In this document: piece after piece, positions 43,151-53,004 of the stretch
Layout of the letters: each line of letters begins with the position of its first letter
Numbering within the stretch: position 1 is the first letter of the stretch
Assembly: GCF_011303555.1 (NCBI RefSeq)
Contig: NZ_CP049868.1
Span: 4,278,001-4,342,000 of the forward strand
Direction of reading: 5' to 3'
Origin: Pedobacter sp. HDW13
GTDB lineage: Bacteria > Bacteroidota > Bacteroidia > Sphingobacteriales > Sphingobacteriaceae
DNA: 64,000 nt
Program-made: the position numbers and the translations under genes
Notes under the pieces: model-generated
Told to the model about the DNA's origin: nothing
What the model saw: the letters and a program-made list of their open reading frames with translations, nothing else
Database searches by the model: none

Positions 43151-44566
43151 ATGTTAAAATCAAAATACAACATCATCATTTGCTCGCTGGTTTTCATCGC
43201 GATGGCCGGTGCAGGATGTAAAAAAATTATCGATATAGATGCACCTTTAAATCAGGTTACAACCGATTTGGTATTTGCATCAGACAAGCTGGCAACCAGT
43301 GCGCGGTCAGGTCTTTTTAGCAGTTTATCGCAAACCACAACCCAATCTACAAACCTTACGGTTTATAGCTCGTTACAGGCTGATGACCTGCTGTATCTTT
43401 CTACGGTAGGCGGTTTGCAGGAATATAACAATAACAGTTACAATGCACTGAGTACGGGGCAGGCAAGTATTTTTTCGGAGTGGTATGCTGTTATTTACCG
43501 TGCAAATGCCATTATTAATGGTCTCGAAAGCTCTACGGGAGCTTCGGATGCAATTAAAAAGCAATACATAGCTGAGGCTAAGTTTGTAAGGGCTTACTGT
43601 TATTTTAACCTGGTTAATACCTTTGGCGATGTGCCTTTGGTTTTGGTTACCGACCCAACAATCACTGCATTTCAGCCTAGAGAGGCCACTGCAAACATTT
43701 ACACCAAAATTATTGCTGACCTTAGCGACGCAAAAGCGAACCTGTTAAGCGATTATTCGGCAACGGCAGGCGACCGCTTAGGAGTAAATAAATTTGTTGC
43801 TACCGCACTTTTGGCAAGGGTATATCTGTTTACCGGTAATTATGCTGCGGCCGAAACCAATGCTTCGGAAGTAATTGCATCAGGTTTATATACCCTGATT
43901 CCGAGGGCAACTATGGGCACAGGGTTATTTATCAAAAATAGCGCAGAAAGTATCTGGCAAATGTCGCCACCTGTAGTTGCAACGAACCAATATACAAACG
44001 AAGCGGCTACTTTTATTCCAAGTACTACAACAGCAGTAACCAGTTTTGTTTACCGCATTGATCCAAGGTTTACGGCTTTATTTGAAACAACAGATCTAAG
44101 GCGGATTAACTGGATGAACCACACCACACTTTCGGGTGCGGTTTACACGCTTCCTTTCAAATACAAGTATCGTACACAGGCTTTGGCGGTAACAGCTGGC
44201 GTTACCGAATTTCAAACTGTAATTAGATTGGCAGAAGTTTACCTGATCCGTGCAGAAGCAAGGGCAAGAATCGGAACAAATTTAACAGGTGCCCTGAGCG
44301 ATTTGAATGCCATACAAACAAGAGCTGCGGCTACGTTAAGCACTATTACCGTTCCTGCAACCTTATTAAGTGATATTGCACTCGAAAACAGAAAGGAACT
44401 TTTTTGTGAGCAGGCTTTCCGCTGGTTCAATTTAAAACGTACAGGTGAAGCTGATGCCGTTTTAAGTGCGATTAAGGCAGGTTATACACCCAAATCAAAA
44501 CTGTTACCGCTTCCACAAGCGGCTCTCGACGCTAACTATACTTTAACTCAAAACCCAGGTTACTAA
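43151..44566 (+). CDS. SusD/RagB family outer-membrane lipoprotein
   Basis: A 471-residue surface lipoprotein that caps the SusC channel and captures substrate. The lipobox is GAGC at residues 20-23. TPR-like helices appear around AEAKFVRAYCYFNLVNTFGDVPLV and VRLAEVYLIRAEARARIG, both typical of the family. The C-terminal ENRKELFCEQAFRWFNLKRTGEA is also diagnostic. The substrate cannot be read from this protein. Confidence 0.95.
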   Translation: MLKSKYNIIICSLVFIAMAGAGCKKIIDIDAPLNQVTTDLVFASDKLATSARSGLFSSLSQTTTQSTNLTVYSSLQADDLLYLSTVGGLQEYNNNSYNALSTGQASIFSEWYAVIYRANAIINGLESSTGASDAIKKQYIAEAKFVRAYCYFNLVNTFGDVPLVLVTDPTITAFQPREATANIYTKIIADLSDAKANLLSDYSATAGDRLGVNKFVATALLARVYLFTGNYAAAETNASEVIASGLYTLIPRATMGTGLFIKNSAESIWQMSPPVVATNQYTNEAATFIPSTTTAVTSFVYRIDPRFTALFETTDLRRINWMNHTTLSGAVYTLPFKYKYRTQALAVTAGVTEFQTVIRLAEVYLIRAEARARIGTNLTGALSDLNAIQTRAAATLSTITVPATLLSDIALENRKELFCEQAFRWFNLKRTGEADAVLSAIKAGYTPKSKLLPLPQAALDANYTLTQNPGY

Positions 44567-44574
44567 AAACACAA

Positions 44575-47127
44575 ATGAAAACAAAAAAACAAATTAATGT
44601 CAGGTATTTTTACCTGGCATTAGCCGTCGGCATGCTCGGTGCAACCGTACAATCGTGCAGCATTTTAAAAAAGAAAAAGAAAACTCCTGTAGTAACGGCT
44701 GTTGCGCCAAAGCCAAAAACAGATTCTTTAAAAAATCCAATTAAGCCTTACAGTGAGGTAATTACCGCAAAAGCAGTAAGCCAAAAAGGATTGTTTACTG
44801 TTCATAAAATAGCAGATAAATATTTCTTTGAAATTCCGAACACTTTGCTTAAAAAGGAGATTTTGGCGGTAAACAGGTTAAGTAAATCAACACCTGGAGC
44901 CGGTAATTACGGAGGGGAAGAAGTTGGTGCCCGTATTGTGTACTGGGAGTTAGGACCAAATAATAAGCTGTTCCTAAAAGTTTCGGCAACGGTTAGCATT
45001 GCCGATTCTACCGATATGATTTCAAAAGCGGTGGCCAGTTCGAACTTAAACCCGATAATGGCAGCTTTTCCAATTAAGGCAAAAAGTAAAGACTCATCAT
45101 CAGTGGTAATTGATGTTACAGATTTCTTAATTAGCGAAACCCCCTTATTATCTTTCGATGCAGAAAATAAGAAAGCATACAGTTTAGGTGCACAGGCGGC
45201 CGACCGTTCTTACATCGAAAGTGTAAAGAGTTTTCCAATCAATACCGAAGTAAAAAGCATCCGTACCTACAATACTGTTGGCGGCAGGCTACCTGCTGCA
45301 AGCGAGGCTGGTGCCATTACTTTGGGCATGAATACCTCTTTTGTAATGCTTCCCGAAAACCCGATGAGAAAGCGTATGTACGATGCCCGTGTGGGTTTCT
45401 TCGCCAGTGCAAACATCAGGTATAAAGATGATCAGCAGAAAGTAGAGCAGGAGGCATTTATTCACCGCTGGAGATTAGAGCCCAAAGAGGAGGATATTGA
45501 AAAATTTAAAAAAGGAGAGCTCGTAGAACCCAAAAAACAGATTGTTTATTATATCGATCCGGCAACACCAAAAAAATGGAGGCCATTCCTGATTGCTGGT
45601 GTAAACGATTGGCAAAAAGCTTTTGAACAGGCTGGTTTTAAAAACGCAATTGTTGGTAAAGAATGGCCAGAGGCCGATACAACAATGAGTTTAGATGATG
45701 CACGTTTCTCTGTAATCCGTTACTTTGCATCTCCACAGCAAAATGCTTACGGACCAAACATTGCCGATCCGCGCACCGGCGAAATTTTGGAAAGCCACAT
45801 TGGCTGGTACCACAATGTAATGAACCTGGTACACCGTTGGTACATGATCCAGGCTGGTGCAATAGATCCGAAAGCCCGCAAAAATAAATTCGATGATGAG
45901 CTGATGGGGCAATTAATCAGATTTGTTTCTTCGCACGAAATAGGTCATACATTAGGCTTACGCCACAACATGGGCGCGAGTAGTACTGTGCCCGTAGAAA
46001 AATTGAGAGATAAGAAATGGGTTGAAGCACATGGCCACACGCCATCAATTATGGATTATGCCCGTTTTAATTATGTGGCGCAGCCAGAAGATAACGTTAG
46101 CGAAGCCGGAATTTTTCCGAGAATTAACGATTACGATAAATGGGCCATTCAATGGGGATACAAGCCGATTTTTGGTACTGCAAATGCTGCGGCCGATAAA
46201 AAAATCCTCAACAAAATTACCATTGATAGCTTAGCATCCAACAAAAGACTTTGGTTTGGTGGCGAAGGCAGAGATTACGACCCACGTTCTCAATCTGAAG
46301 ATTTAGGAGACGATGCGATAAAAGCAAGTCAGTATGGCATTAAGAACTTAAAGCGTGTAGTTCCACAGTTAATTTACTGGACCAGGGAAGATGGCGAAGA
46401 TTATACCGATTTGAAAGAAATGTATAAAGAGGCAGTTGGACAGCTTTCTAAATATGCTTATCACGTAATTAAAAACTTGGGAGGTGTTAACGTAACTGAA
46501 AAAACTTACGAGCAGGCAGGTGCGGTTTATAAACCTGTTAGTCTGGCCAAACAGAAGGAGGCGATTAAATTTATTAACGATGAAATTTTTACCACGCCAA
46601 AATGGTTGTTAAACGAGCAGATTTTAAATAAGATCGATCCTAAATATGGTTTTGGTGAAGTTGAGAATTTGCAATCGGGTGTTGTTGCTTCGGTTACTTC
46701 TCAAAGCCGTCTATTCCGTTTAATGGTTAACCAACGCGATTATGGAAAAGGTGCTTATTCGCCTCAGCAATGGTTAAACGATCTGAAAAACGGTATTTTT
46801 TCGGAGATAAAAACCGGAAAGGCTATTGATTCTTACCGCCGCAGTTTGCAGAAAATGTATGTGGGTAGTATCATCACCATGTACAATAAACGCTTTGCAT
46901 TACAAGGTTCGTTGGATAATATTCTGGCTGGAGTTACACCAACTGAAATTCTGCTTTATTCGAATGTTAAGCCCCTGGCGCTGGCGCATTTAAAAGATCT
47001 CCGCAAAGATATTGGTAGTGCTATTGGCAGAACGAACGATTCGGATAGCAAAATACACCTGGCTTATTTAAAACAAATGCTGGATAAGATTTTAACAGAA
47101 TCGCCAATACCGGGATTAAACTACTAA
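44575..47127 (+). CDS. Secreted zinc-dependent metalloprotease (DUF5117/DUF5118 type)
   Basis: An 850-residue metzincin-like enzyme. A signal with a possible lipobox, ATVQSC, ends at Cys28. The active site is HEIGHTLGLRHN (His454, Glu455, His458 and His464), followed by SIMDYARFNYVAQPED, consistent with a Met-turn. N-terminal DUF5118- and DUF5117-like regions precede it, and a DUF4953-like tail follows. It begins 8 bp after susD, so it is part of the same operon and suggests that the imported substrate is proteinaceous. Confidence 0.92.
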   Translation: MKTKKQINVRYFYLALAVGMLGATVQSCSILKKKKKTPVVTAVAPKPKTDSLKNPIKPYSEVITAKAVSQKGLFTVHKIADKYFFEIPNTLLKKEILAVNRLSKSTPGAGNYGGEEVGARIVYWELGPNNKLFLKVSATVSIADSTDMISKAVASSNLNPIMAAFPIKAKSKDSSSVVIDVTDFLISETPLLSFDAENKKAYSLGAQAADRSYIESVKSFPINTEVKSIRTYNTVGGRLPAASEAGAITLGMNTSFVMLPENPMRKRMYDARVGFFASANIRYKDDQQKVEQEAFIHRWRLEPKEEDIEKFKKGELVEPKKQIVYYIDPATPKKWRPFLIAGVNDWQKAFEQAGFKNAIVGKEWPEADTTMSLDDARFSVIRYFASPQQNAYGPNIADPRTGEILESHIGWYHNVMNLVHRWYMIQAGAIDPKARKNKFDDELMGQLIRFVSSHEIGHTLGLRHNMGASSTVPVEKLRDKKWVEAHGHTPSIMDYARFNYVAQPEDNVSEAGIFPRINDYDKWAIQWGYKPIFGTANAAADKKILNKITIDSLASNKRLWFGGEGRDYDPRSQSEDLGDDAIKASQYGIKNLKRVVPQLIYWTREDGEDYTDLKEMYKEAVGQLSKYAYHVIKNLGGVNVTEKTYEQAGAVYKPVSLAKQKEAIKFINDEIFTTPKWLLNEQILNKIDPKYGFGEVENLQSGVVASVTSQSRLFRLMVNQRDYGKGAYSPQQWLNDLKNGIFSEIKTGKAIDSYRRSLQKMYVGSIITMYNKRFALQGSLDNILAGVTPTEILLYSNVKPLALAHLKDLRKDIGSAIGRTNDSDSKIHLAYLKQMLDKILTESPIPGLNY

Positions 47128-47143
47128 TATTTTAAAACAGATC

Positions 47144-48232
47144 GTGATGATGCTACAAAATATCAAAAACATTGCATTACAGGTTTTGATTCTGATGCTA
47201 TGTTCTACTGTGTATGCGCAACAATTTGCGCATACCACAGGAAACATAGCAGGTTTGGGAAACGGATGGATTAAATTTTCTTATGAATTTGATGATACCC
47301 TTTATCAGGATTCTGTGCAGGCTAAATCTGATGCTTTTGAAATTAAAATTCCGCTGGTAGAAACGGCTATTTGTACCTTATCAACATCGGTTAATAAGCA
47401 AATTAGGATTTTTATAGTAGAAAATAGTCATGTTAAGGTTAATGGAGTAGCTGATAAAATTTACGAGCTTAATATATCCGGATCAAAGGAGAATGACCTG
47501 TTTAACGACTATAAAAAGAATTTAGCAGCAATTCCGGGTAAGCGACCCTCGTTATCCGGAAATCATGATGCCGATAAGGCTGCACTCAGTAAATATGCAG
47601 CAGCCCTTCAACTGTTAAAAGATAGTGTGCTAAACAATTTTATTTCGGCGAACCCGGATCGGGTAAGCTCAGCAATAGCGATTTTTAATATGTACGTTAC
47701 TTATCCCGATAGGATAAAAGCGGCTGATGCCTATTCCAAGTTATCGGCTGGTGTTCGGCAATCAGGCTATGGTAAAGAAATAAAGCAATTTATCGATGCG
47801 GAAGCAATTACCATTGCTGGGGCTCTAGCTCCTGAGTTTTCTTTAAAAGATGGCGGAGGCAAAATGGTTTCACTAAAAGATTTTAGCGGGAAGTATGTGC
47901 TGATTGATTTTTGGGCAAGCTGGTGCGGACCATGCAGGTTAGAGAATCCCAATTTAATTAAAGCCTATCAGAAATTTAAAGGCAAGGGTTTTACCATTGT
48001 TGGCTTATCCATGGATAGCTCTAAAGAAAACTGGTTAAAGGCTGTTGAACAGGATAAACTTTCATGGATTCAGTTAAATGATCCAAAATCTACCAGTGGA
48101 AAAACTGCGGGTATATATGGCGTTAAAAGCCTGCCCGCAAACTTTTTAGTCGATCCATCGGGTAAAATTATTGCCAGAAATTTAAGGGGAAACGCTTTGG
48201 AAGAACAGCTCAATAGCATATTTAACAAGTAA
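47144..48232 (+). CDS. TlpA-like thiol-disulfide oxidoreductase
   Basis: A 362-residue exported protein. A signal peptide (about 1-27) and a DUF4369-like N-terminal domain (about 30-215) precede a thioredoxin fold. The catalytic motif is WCGPC (Trp260, Cys261 and Cys264), with VKSLPANFLVDPSGKI containing the cis-Pro. Such proteins commonly follow SusCD loci and keep exported partners reduced. It lies 16 bp after the metalloprotease gene. Confidence 0.92.
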   Translation: MMMLQNIKNIALQVLILMLCSTVYAQQFAHTTGNIAGLGNGWIKFSYEFDDTLYQDSVQAKSDAFEIKIPLVETAICTLSTSVNKQIRIFIVENSHVKVNGVADKIYELNISGSKENDLFNDYKKNLAAIPGKRPSLSGNHDADKAALSKYAAALQLLKDSVLNNFISANPDRVSSAIAIFNMYVTYPDRIKAADAYSKLSAGVRQSGYGKEIKQFIDAEAITIAGALAPEFSLKDGGGKMVSLKDFSGKYVLIDFWASWCGPCRLENPNLIKAYQKFKGKGFTIVGLSMDSSKENWLKAVEQDKLSWIQLNDPKSTSGKTAGIYGVKSLPANFLVDPSGKIIARNLRGNALEEQLNSIFNK

Positions 48233-48313
48233 TTTATGAAAAAATAAGTCATTACAGACTTGAAAATTAACAACTGGGTAGAAGCAGTTGATGTTAATAG
48301 TAGTTAGATAATG

Positions 48314-48345
48314 ATGCAGGACGACGGATGTCTCCTGCATTTTTT
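48314..48345 (+). terminator. Rho-independent terminator after the SusCD operon
   Basis: ATGCAGGA (48314-48321) and TCCTGCAT (48333-48340) form an 8-bp stem followed by six T. It lies between the TlpA gene and the amidohydrolase gene and probably ends the SusCD transcript. Confidence 0.78.
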
Positions 48346-48386
48346 ATGATGATAATTTTTAAACTTTTCAATCCATCAGAAAAAAA

Positions 48387-49631
48387 ATGAAATATATAGT
48401 TCACAAATTGTTTAGCATTGTTTTTTTGTGGCTTTTAGCTTTGCCAGCTGTTTTCGCACAACAAAAACAAGAAGCAGTTTATCTCACCCTGAAAAACGTA
48501 AATATTGTTGATGTAGAGAAAGGAAAGCTAGATACCGGAATGACAATCCTGATCAAAAATGATCGGATTACAGCTATTTTTCCAGCTAAAAAAAACAAAA
48601 CAAGAGGAAAGGTAATCGATTTGCAGCATCGTTTTATCATTCCCGGATTGGTTGATTCGCATGTACATGTAAGTAGTATTGGCGGTTCACCGATCGAAAG
48701 GTCCTATCAATATCTTGATTATTTGCTCAGGCATGGAATTACCGCTATTAGAGATCCTGCAGCAAATGGTGTAATCCTGCAAAAAGTTCAGCAAGATGTT
48801 AATTTGGGTATTAAGCCTGGTCCAGCTATTTATTATGCTGCATTTATGGCCGGCGATTGGTATTACAACCGGGATATGAACATTAGAAAAGAGCCTTATC
48901 ACCCCTGGGAGCAATGCTTAAAACCAGGTGTTAATTTGGATAGTGCAATGAAAGTGGCGAAAAATTTTGGTGCTACCGGTGTAAAATTATACCATTCTTT
49001 TGATGCCGCTTTTTTAAAGGAAATTGTTGTGGCAGCCAAAAGAAATCATTTGCTGGTGTGGGGCCATGCCATGATGTATCCTGCCAGACCTTTAGAAGTG
49101 GTTAAGGCTGGGGTAGAAGTAATTTCTCATGCCAGCATGCTATCTGCTTTGATCAATGATCCAAAAATGAATTACCGGAAAGTTCCGCAGGCCTATAAAG
49201 ACAGTGTTGGGGCAAACATTGATGTAAGCGAACTGGCTGCAGAAATGAAGAAAGGTAATGTGATACTGGATGCCACGCTAAGCGTTTCGGAGATAAAGGA
49301 GCAATGGATTTTTGACATTGTAAAAAAGCTTCACCGTTTAGGTGTTAAAATTTCTGCCGGAACGGATAAAATTACGGTGCTCAGCAATCCATATCCCCAT
49401 TTGCTGGATGAGCTTAACTATTTCGTGAGCGATTGTGGTTTTAGTCCGGCAGATGCTTTAGCTGCTGCTACAATTATTGCTGCTGAAACGATTGGACAGG
49501 AGCAAAACATTGGAAGCATTAAGGTTGGGAAAAAAGCAGATTTTGTGGTAATTAAAGACAATCCCTTAAATGATATCAATAAACTAAAAGATCAATACAT
49601 GGTTATCAAACACGGTAAGGTAGTTGAATAA
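48387..49631 (+). CDS. Exported amidohydrolase-family protein
   Basis: A 414-residue metal-dependent hydrolase. A Sec signal (1-26, ending AVFAQ) shows export. The metal motif is DSHVHVS, with a Lys in ATGVKLYHSF, His in VWGHAM and VISHAS, and Asp in SAGTDK. The nearest recognisable relatives are imidazolonepropionase- and prolidase-like amidohydrolases, some of which cleave dipeptides. It follows the SusCD locus after a terminator and may process peptides, but this is inference. Confidence 0.85.
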   Translation: MKYIVHKLFSIVFLWLLALPAVFAQQKQEAVYLTLKNVNIVDVEKGKLDTGMTILIKNDRITAIFPAKKNKTRGKVIDLQHRFIIPGLVDSHVHVSSIGGSPIERSYQYLDYLLRHGITAIRDPAANGVILQKVQQDVNLGIKPGPAIYYAAFMAGDWYYNRDMNIRKEPYHPWEQCLKPGVNLDSAMKVAKNFGATGVKLYHSFDAAFLKEIVVAAKRNHLLVWGHAMMYPARPLEVVKAGVEVISHASMLSALINDPKMNYRKVPQAYKDSVGANIDVSELAAEMKKGNVILDATLSVSEIKEQWIFDIVKKLHRLGVKISAGTDKITVLSNPYPHLLDELNYFVSDCGFSPADALAAATIIAAETIGQEQNIGSIKVGKKADFVVIKDNPLNDINKLKDQYMVIKHGKVVE

Positions 49632-49789
49632 TAAACTTCCATTACAGTCAATCTTCGGGGCAAGGCAAAAAGTATTGTTTAGGTTCTCCTACAGCGCCAG
49701 TTAAAAGGGAGGAGCCAAATATTTTTGCCTTGCCTTGATTTACTTACCAAACGTTCTATTTCTCTCGTTATAATCCCGTCGCTTTCCCT

Positions 49790-49797
49790 TATCTTTG
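49790..49797 (+). promoter_or_regulatory. Predicted -7 box of the ABC-F gene
   Basis: TATCTTTG fits TAnnTTTG and lies 24 bp before the GTG start at 49821. It places transcription downstream of the earlier ATG of the same frame and so supports the GTG. Confidence 0.5.
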
Positions 49798-49820
49798 CGG
49801 CAATTCAATATTTTCATACT

Positions 49821-51455
49821 GTGATTAATGTAAATAACATCTCCGTTTCATTTGGCGGAACCACTTTGTTTAGCGATGTAACCTTTTCGATAAACGAGAA
49901 TGATAAAATTGCCCTGATGGGTAAAAACGGTGCAGGTAAGTCGACAATTCTAAAGATTATTGCCGATGTAGCCAAACCTACAACGGGTAATGTAACGGGG
50001 CCGAAAGAAGCTGTAATCGCTTATTTGCCCCAGCATTTACTTACTCAGGATAAGGTTACCGTTTTTGAAGAAACCATGAAGGCTTTTGAAGAGGTTACCC
50101 AGATGCAAAAAGAGCTTGATGAGCTGAATGAGCAACTGACCATTCGTACCGATTACGAAACCGATGACTACATGAAGCTGATTGAACGTGTATCGGAGCT
50201 GAGTGAGAAGTTTTATTCGATCGAAGAAACGAATTACGATGCAGAGGTAGAGAAAGTGTTAAAAGGTTTGGGTTTCGAACGTAAGGATTTTACCCGCCAA
50301 ACTTCTGAGTTTTCGGGCGGATGGCGCATGCGTATTGAGCTGGCTAAAATTCTGTTAAAGAAACCCGATCTGATTTTATTAGATGAGCCTACCAACCACA
50401 TGGATATTGAAAGTATTCAATGGCTGGAAGACTTTTTAATTAACTCGGCAAAAGCGGTAATGGTCATCTCACACGACCGTGCATTTGTGGATAACATTAC
50501 CAACCGTACTATTGAGGTAACTATGGGACGGATATACGACTACAAGGCTAAGTATAGCCATTATTTGCAATTGCGTGCCGATCGCCGTATACATCAGCTA
50601 AAAGCTTACGAAGAGCAACAGCGTTTTATTGCCGATAACCAGGAATTTATCGACCGGTTCAGGGGGACTTACTCTAAAACCTTACAGGTACAATCGCGTG
50701 TAAAAATGCTCGAGAAGCTCGAAGTTATTGAGATTGATGAGGTAGATACATCAGCATTGCGCTTGAAATTCCCGCCTTCGCCACGTTCAGGGCAATACCC
50801 GGTAATGGTAGAGGAGCTAACCAAAACTTATGGCGATCATGTGGTGTTCCAAAAAGCATCGATGGTAATTGAAAGGGGAGAAAAGGTAGCTTTCGTTGGT
50901 AAAAACGGCGAAGGTAAGTCGACCATGATCAAAGCCATTATGAACGAAATTGATTTTGAAGGCGGTTTAAAAGTAGGTCATAACGCCAAAATTGGTTATT
51001 TTGCCCAAAATCAGGCTGCATTATTGGACGAAAATCTAACCGTATTCGAAACTATTGATCAGATTCCGTTAACGGATGGTAGCATCAAAATTAAAGACCT
51101 TTTGGGTGCATTTATGTTTAGTGGCGATGATACAACCAAAAAGGTTAAAGTGCTGTCGGGAGGTGAAAAAACCCGTTTAGCCATGATTAAGTTGTTGTTA
51201 GAACCGGTAAACGTGCTGATTCTGGATGAGCCTACCAACCATTTGGATATGAAAACCAAAGACATTATTAAAGATGCCCTAAAGGATTTCGACGGAACCT
51301 TGATTCTGGTATCGCACGATCGTGATTTCTTAGATGGATTGGTGCAAAAAGTATTCGAGTTTGGCAATAAACGCGTGCGCGAGCATTTCGAAGATATTAA
51401 AGGCTTCCTGGCTTATAAGAAAATGGATAACCTTAAAGAAATAGAACAAAATTAA
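49821..51455 (+). CDS. ABC-F family ATPase (Uup/YdiF-like)
   Basis: A 545-residue cytoplasmic protein with two ABC ATPase domains and no membrane part. Walker A motifs are GKNGAGKST and GKNGEGKST; signature motifs are FSGGWRMR and LSGGEKTR; Walker B motifs end in LLDEPTNH and LILDEPTNH. The linker (about 245-325) is the usual charged helical ABC-F arm. These proteins act on ribosomes. The frame is open from 49725, but the GTG at 49821 (INVNNISVSFGG) gives the family N-terminus and follows a promoter box. Confidence 0.93.
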   Translation: MINVNNISVSFGGTTLFSDVTFSINENDKIALMGKNGAGKSTILKIIADVAKPTTGNVTGPKEAVIAYLPQHLLTQDKVTVFEETMKAFEEVTQMQKELDELNEQLTIRTDYETDDYMKLIERVSELSEKFYSIEETNYDAEVEKVLKGLGFERKDFTRQTSEFSGGWRMRIELAKILLKKPDLILLDEPTNHMDIESIQWLEDFLINSAKAVMVISHDRAFVDNITNRTIEVTMGRIYDYKAKYSHYLQLRADRRIHQLKAYEEQQRFIADNQEFIDRFRGTYSKTLQVQSRVKMLEKLEVIEIDEVDTSALRLKFPPSPRSGQYPVMVEELTKTYGDHVVFQKASMVIERGEKVAFVGKNGEGKSTMIKAIMNEIDFEGGLKVGHNAKIGYFAQNQAALLDENLTVFETIDQIPLTDGSIKIKDLLGAFMFSGDDTTKKVKVLSGGEKTRLAMIKLLLEPVNVLILDEPTNHLDMKTKDIIKDALKDFDGTLILVSHDRDFLDGLVQKVFEFGNKRVREHFEDIKGFLAYKKMDNLKEIEQN

Positions 51456-51518
51456 TTTAAATATTGCAGGCCGTAAACTGAGTATAATCTTTTACAGCCT
51501 GCATCATTACAGCCTTTG

Positions 51519-52988
51519 CTAATTTAGCATGGCCCGCGTACCTGCCTTGTAATATAATTCTGCCAGTGCTTTCTGGTAGCCTGCAACCATACTTTCCTGC
51601 TTAATCTTCATCTCTATAAGCTTGGTTTCTCTACTGTTGATTAAAAAAAGCGTACTCTCGCCTAAATTAAACTTTTGATTTTCACCGTTTACAAGCATTT
51701 GCTGGTTTTCGATGCTTTTTAACTGTACTGCAAGTTGCGTAGAATAAGCCGACAAATCGTTGTAAGAGGCCATTACCTGGTTCCTGATTTCCCTTCCCGA
51801 CTGTTGAAGATCATAATTTAGCTCTTGTTGTTTAATTTTTACCTCTCTTAATTTGCCTCGCTCAGACCTTAAAAAAAGCGGGAAAGCGAGCTCAACGCCG
51901 AATTTATAATTGCTCCAGTTGAAATCATAATATCCCGGTATATTGCTGTTAAAACCAGTTCGGCCGGAGATGAGGTTACCAATAACATTCAGTTTAGGCT
52001 TTAGCATTTCCTGGCGGTAACTTTTTTCAACAGCCAGTTGCTCGCCCTTACTGCGTAATTTTAAGATTTCAGGATGTTGACTCGCAGCTTGACCTAGCAA
52101 CGTATCCAGCAGCTGTGGATTGGGCCGGTCCATTTTATTAACCATGTTTTGTGGTACCGCCTCGATCGGTAGTTCCAAAGGATTGCCTGCTTCGTTCCAT
52201 AAATGGTTAGAAAGTACCAGCCTGGCATTTTGCAATTCGATCGCTGTTTTTTCTTTCTGGATAATCCGCTCCTGAACCGTAATATAAGCTTCAACCGAAT
52301 CGATAACTGGTTTATCACCTATAAGCGTTTGTGCACTGAGGGCTTTAAATCTACGTTGAGCCAAATCCAGCCCCTCATTAACCAGTTCAAATTGTTTGTA
52401 AGTGTAGTACCAGTTCCAGTAATCTTTAACAACACCATACCAAACGCTGTTAATCTGTTTCAACTGATCGGCCTCTGCATACTGCACCATTATTTTCGAT
52501 TGGCGAAGTGTACTTCTCCGTGCATCAATAATTAAACCTTGCCCAAGGGGGATACTTAGTCCTATAGCCGATAAACCTTGCCCATTGGTACGGCTTTCAG
52601 GGTTCACATAGGTACCTACATTGCGTTCGTAGCCCAATTTTAAATCAGCACCCGCAAGCCAAAGGGGAATTTTAAGCTCATTGTTCCATTTGTTGTAATA
52701 TTCGGTATTGCCAAATAACTTCCGGCTAAAGCCTGCCTTTAATTCAGGATCAAAATAACCGAGTGATTGTAACACCTTTGCGCGTGCCGATTCGCTAAGC
52801 AAAGCAGTCTGTTTAACGATAGGATGGTATTTGAAAACCATCAGTTGCAAATCATCAAGGGCGAAAATCCTGGCACTATCGGTATTTTGTTTTACTGTTG
52901 GGCTGCTAGCGATTTGGGCAAAACTTAGTTTAAACGATAGTAAGATGAAGAGCAGTATTGTTGATGTTTTTTTAAAAACGATGTTCAT
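51519..52988 (-). CDS. TolC-family outer-membrane efflux protein
   Basis: A 489-residue exported protein with a Sec signal (1-25). The long periodic helices of the OEP fold recur in two halves: VLQSLGYFDPELKAGFSRKLFG early and LTKLRSKGEQL-type repeats later, with INSRETKLIEMKIKQESMVAGYQKALAELYYKAG at the end. It would form the outer-membrane duct for the HlyD and ABC proteins encoded just upstream. Confidence 0.9.
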   Translation of the reverse strand: MNIVFKKTSTILLFILLSFKLSFAQIASSPTVKQNTDSARIFALDDLQLMVFKYHPIVKQTALLSESARAKVLQSLGYFDPELKAGFSRKLFGNTEYYNKWNNELKIPLWLAGADLKLGYERNVGTYVNPESRTNGQGLSAIGLSIPLGQGLIIDARRSTLRQSKIMVQYAEADQLKQINSVWYGVVKDYWNWYYTYKQFELVNEGLDLAQRRFKALSAQTLIGDKPVIDSVEAYITVQERIIQKEKTAIELQNARLVLSNHLWNEAGNPLELPIEAVPQNMVNKMDRPNPQLLDTLLGQAASQHPEILKLRSKGEQLAVEKSYRQEMLKPKLNVIGNLISGRTGFNSNIPGYYDFNWSNYKFGVELAFPLFLRSERGKLREVKIKQQELNYDLQQSGREIRNQVMASYNDLSAYSTQLAVQLKSIENQQMLVNGENQKFNLGESTLFLINSRETKLIEMKIKQESMVAGYQKALAELYYKAGTRAMLN

Positions 52989-53004
52989 TTTAATGCCTCC
53001 AAAC

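Noticed and set aside
49725..49820. ATG-initiated extension of the ABC-F protein
   Set aside because: The added 32 residues are hydrophobic and unlike the family, and a promoter box at 49790 lies inside them; the GTG at 49821 is preferred.
49821..51455. ABC-F ATPase as the missing ATPase of the efflux operon
   Set aside because: It has the ABC-F linker and duplicated domains of a ribosome-acting protein, lies on the opposite strand and has no exporter features.
51466..51502. GCAGGC/GCCTGC hairpin between the ABC-F and TolC genes as a firm terminator
   Set aside because: The stem is interrupted and no T run follows on either strand; it may aid termination of the convergent genes but is not convincing.
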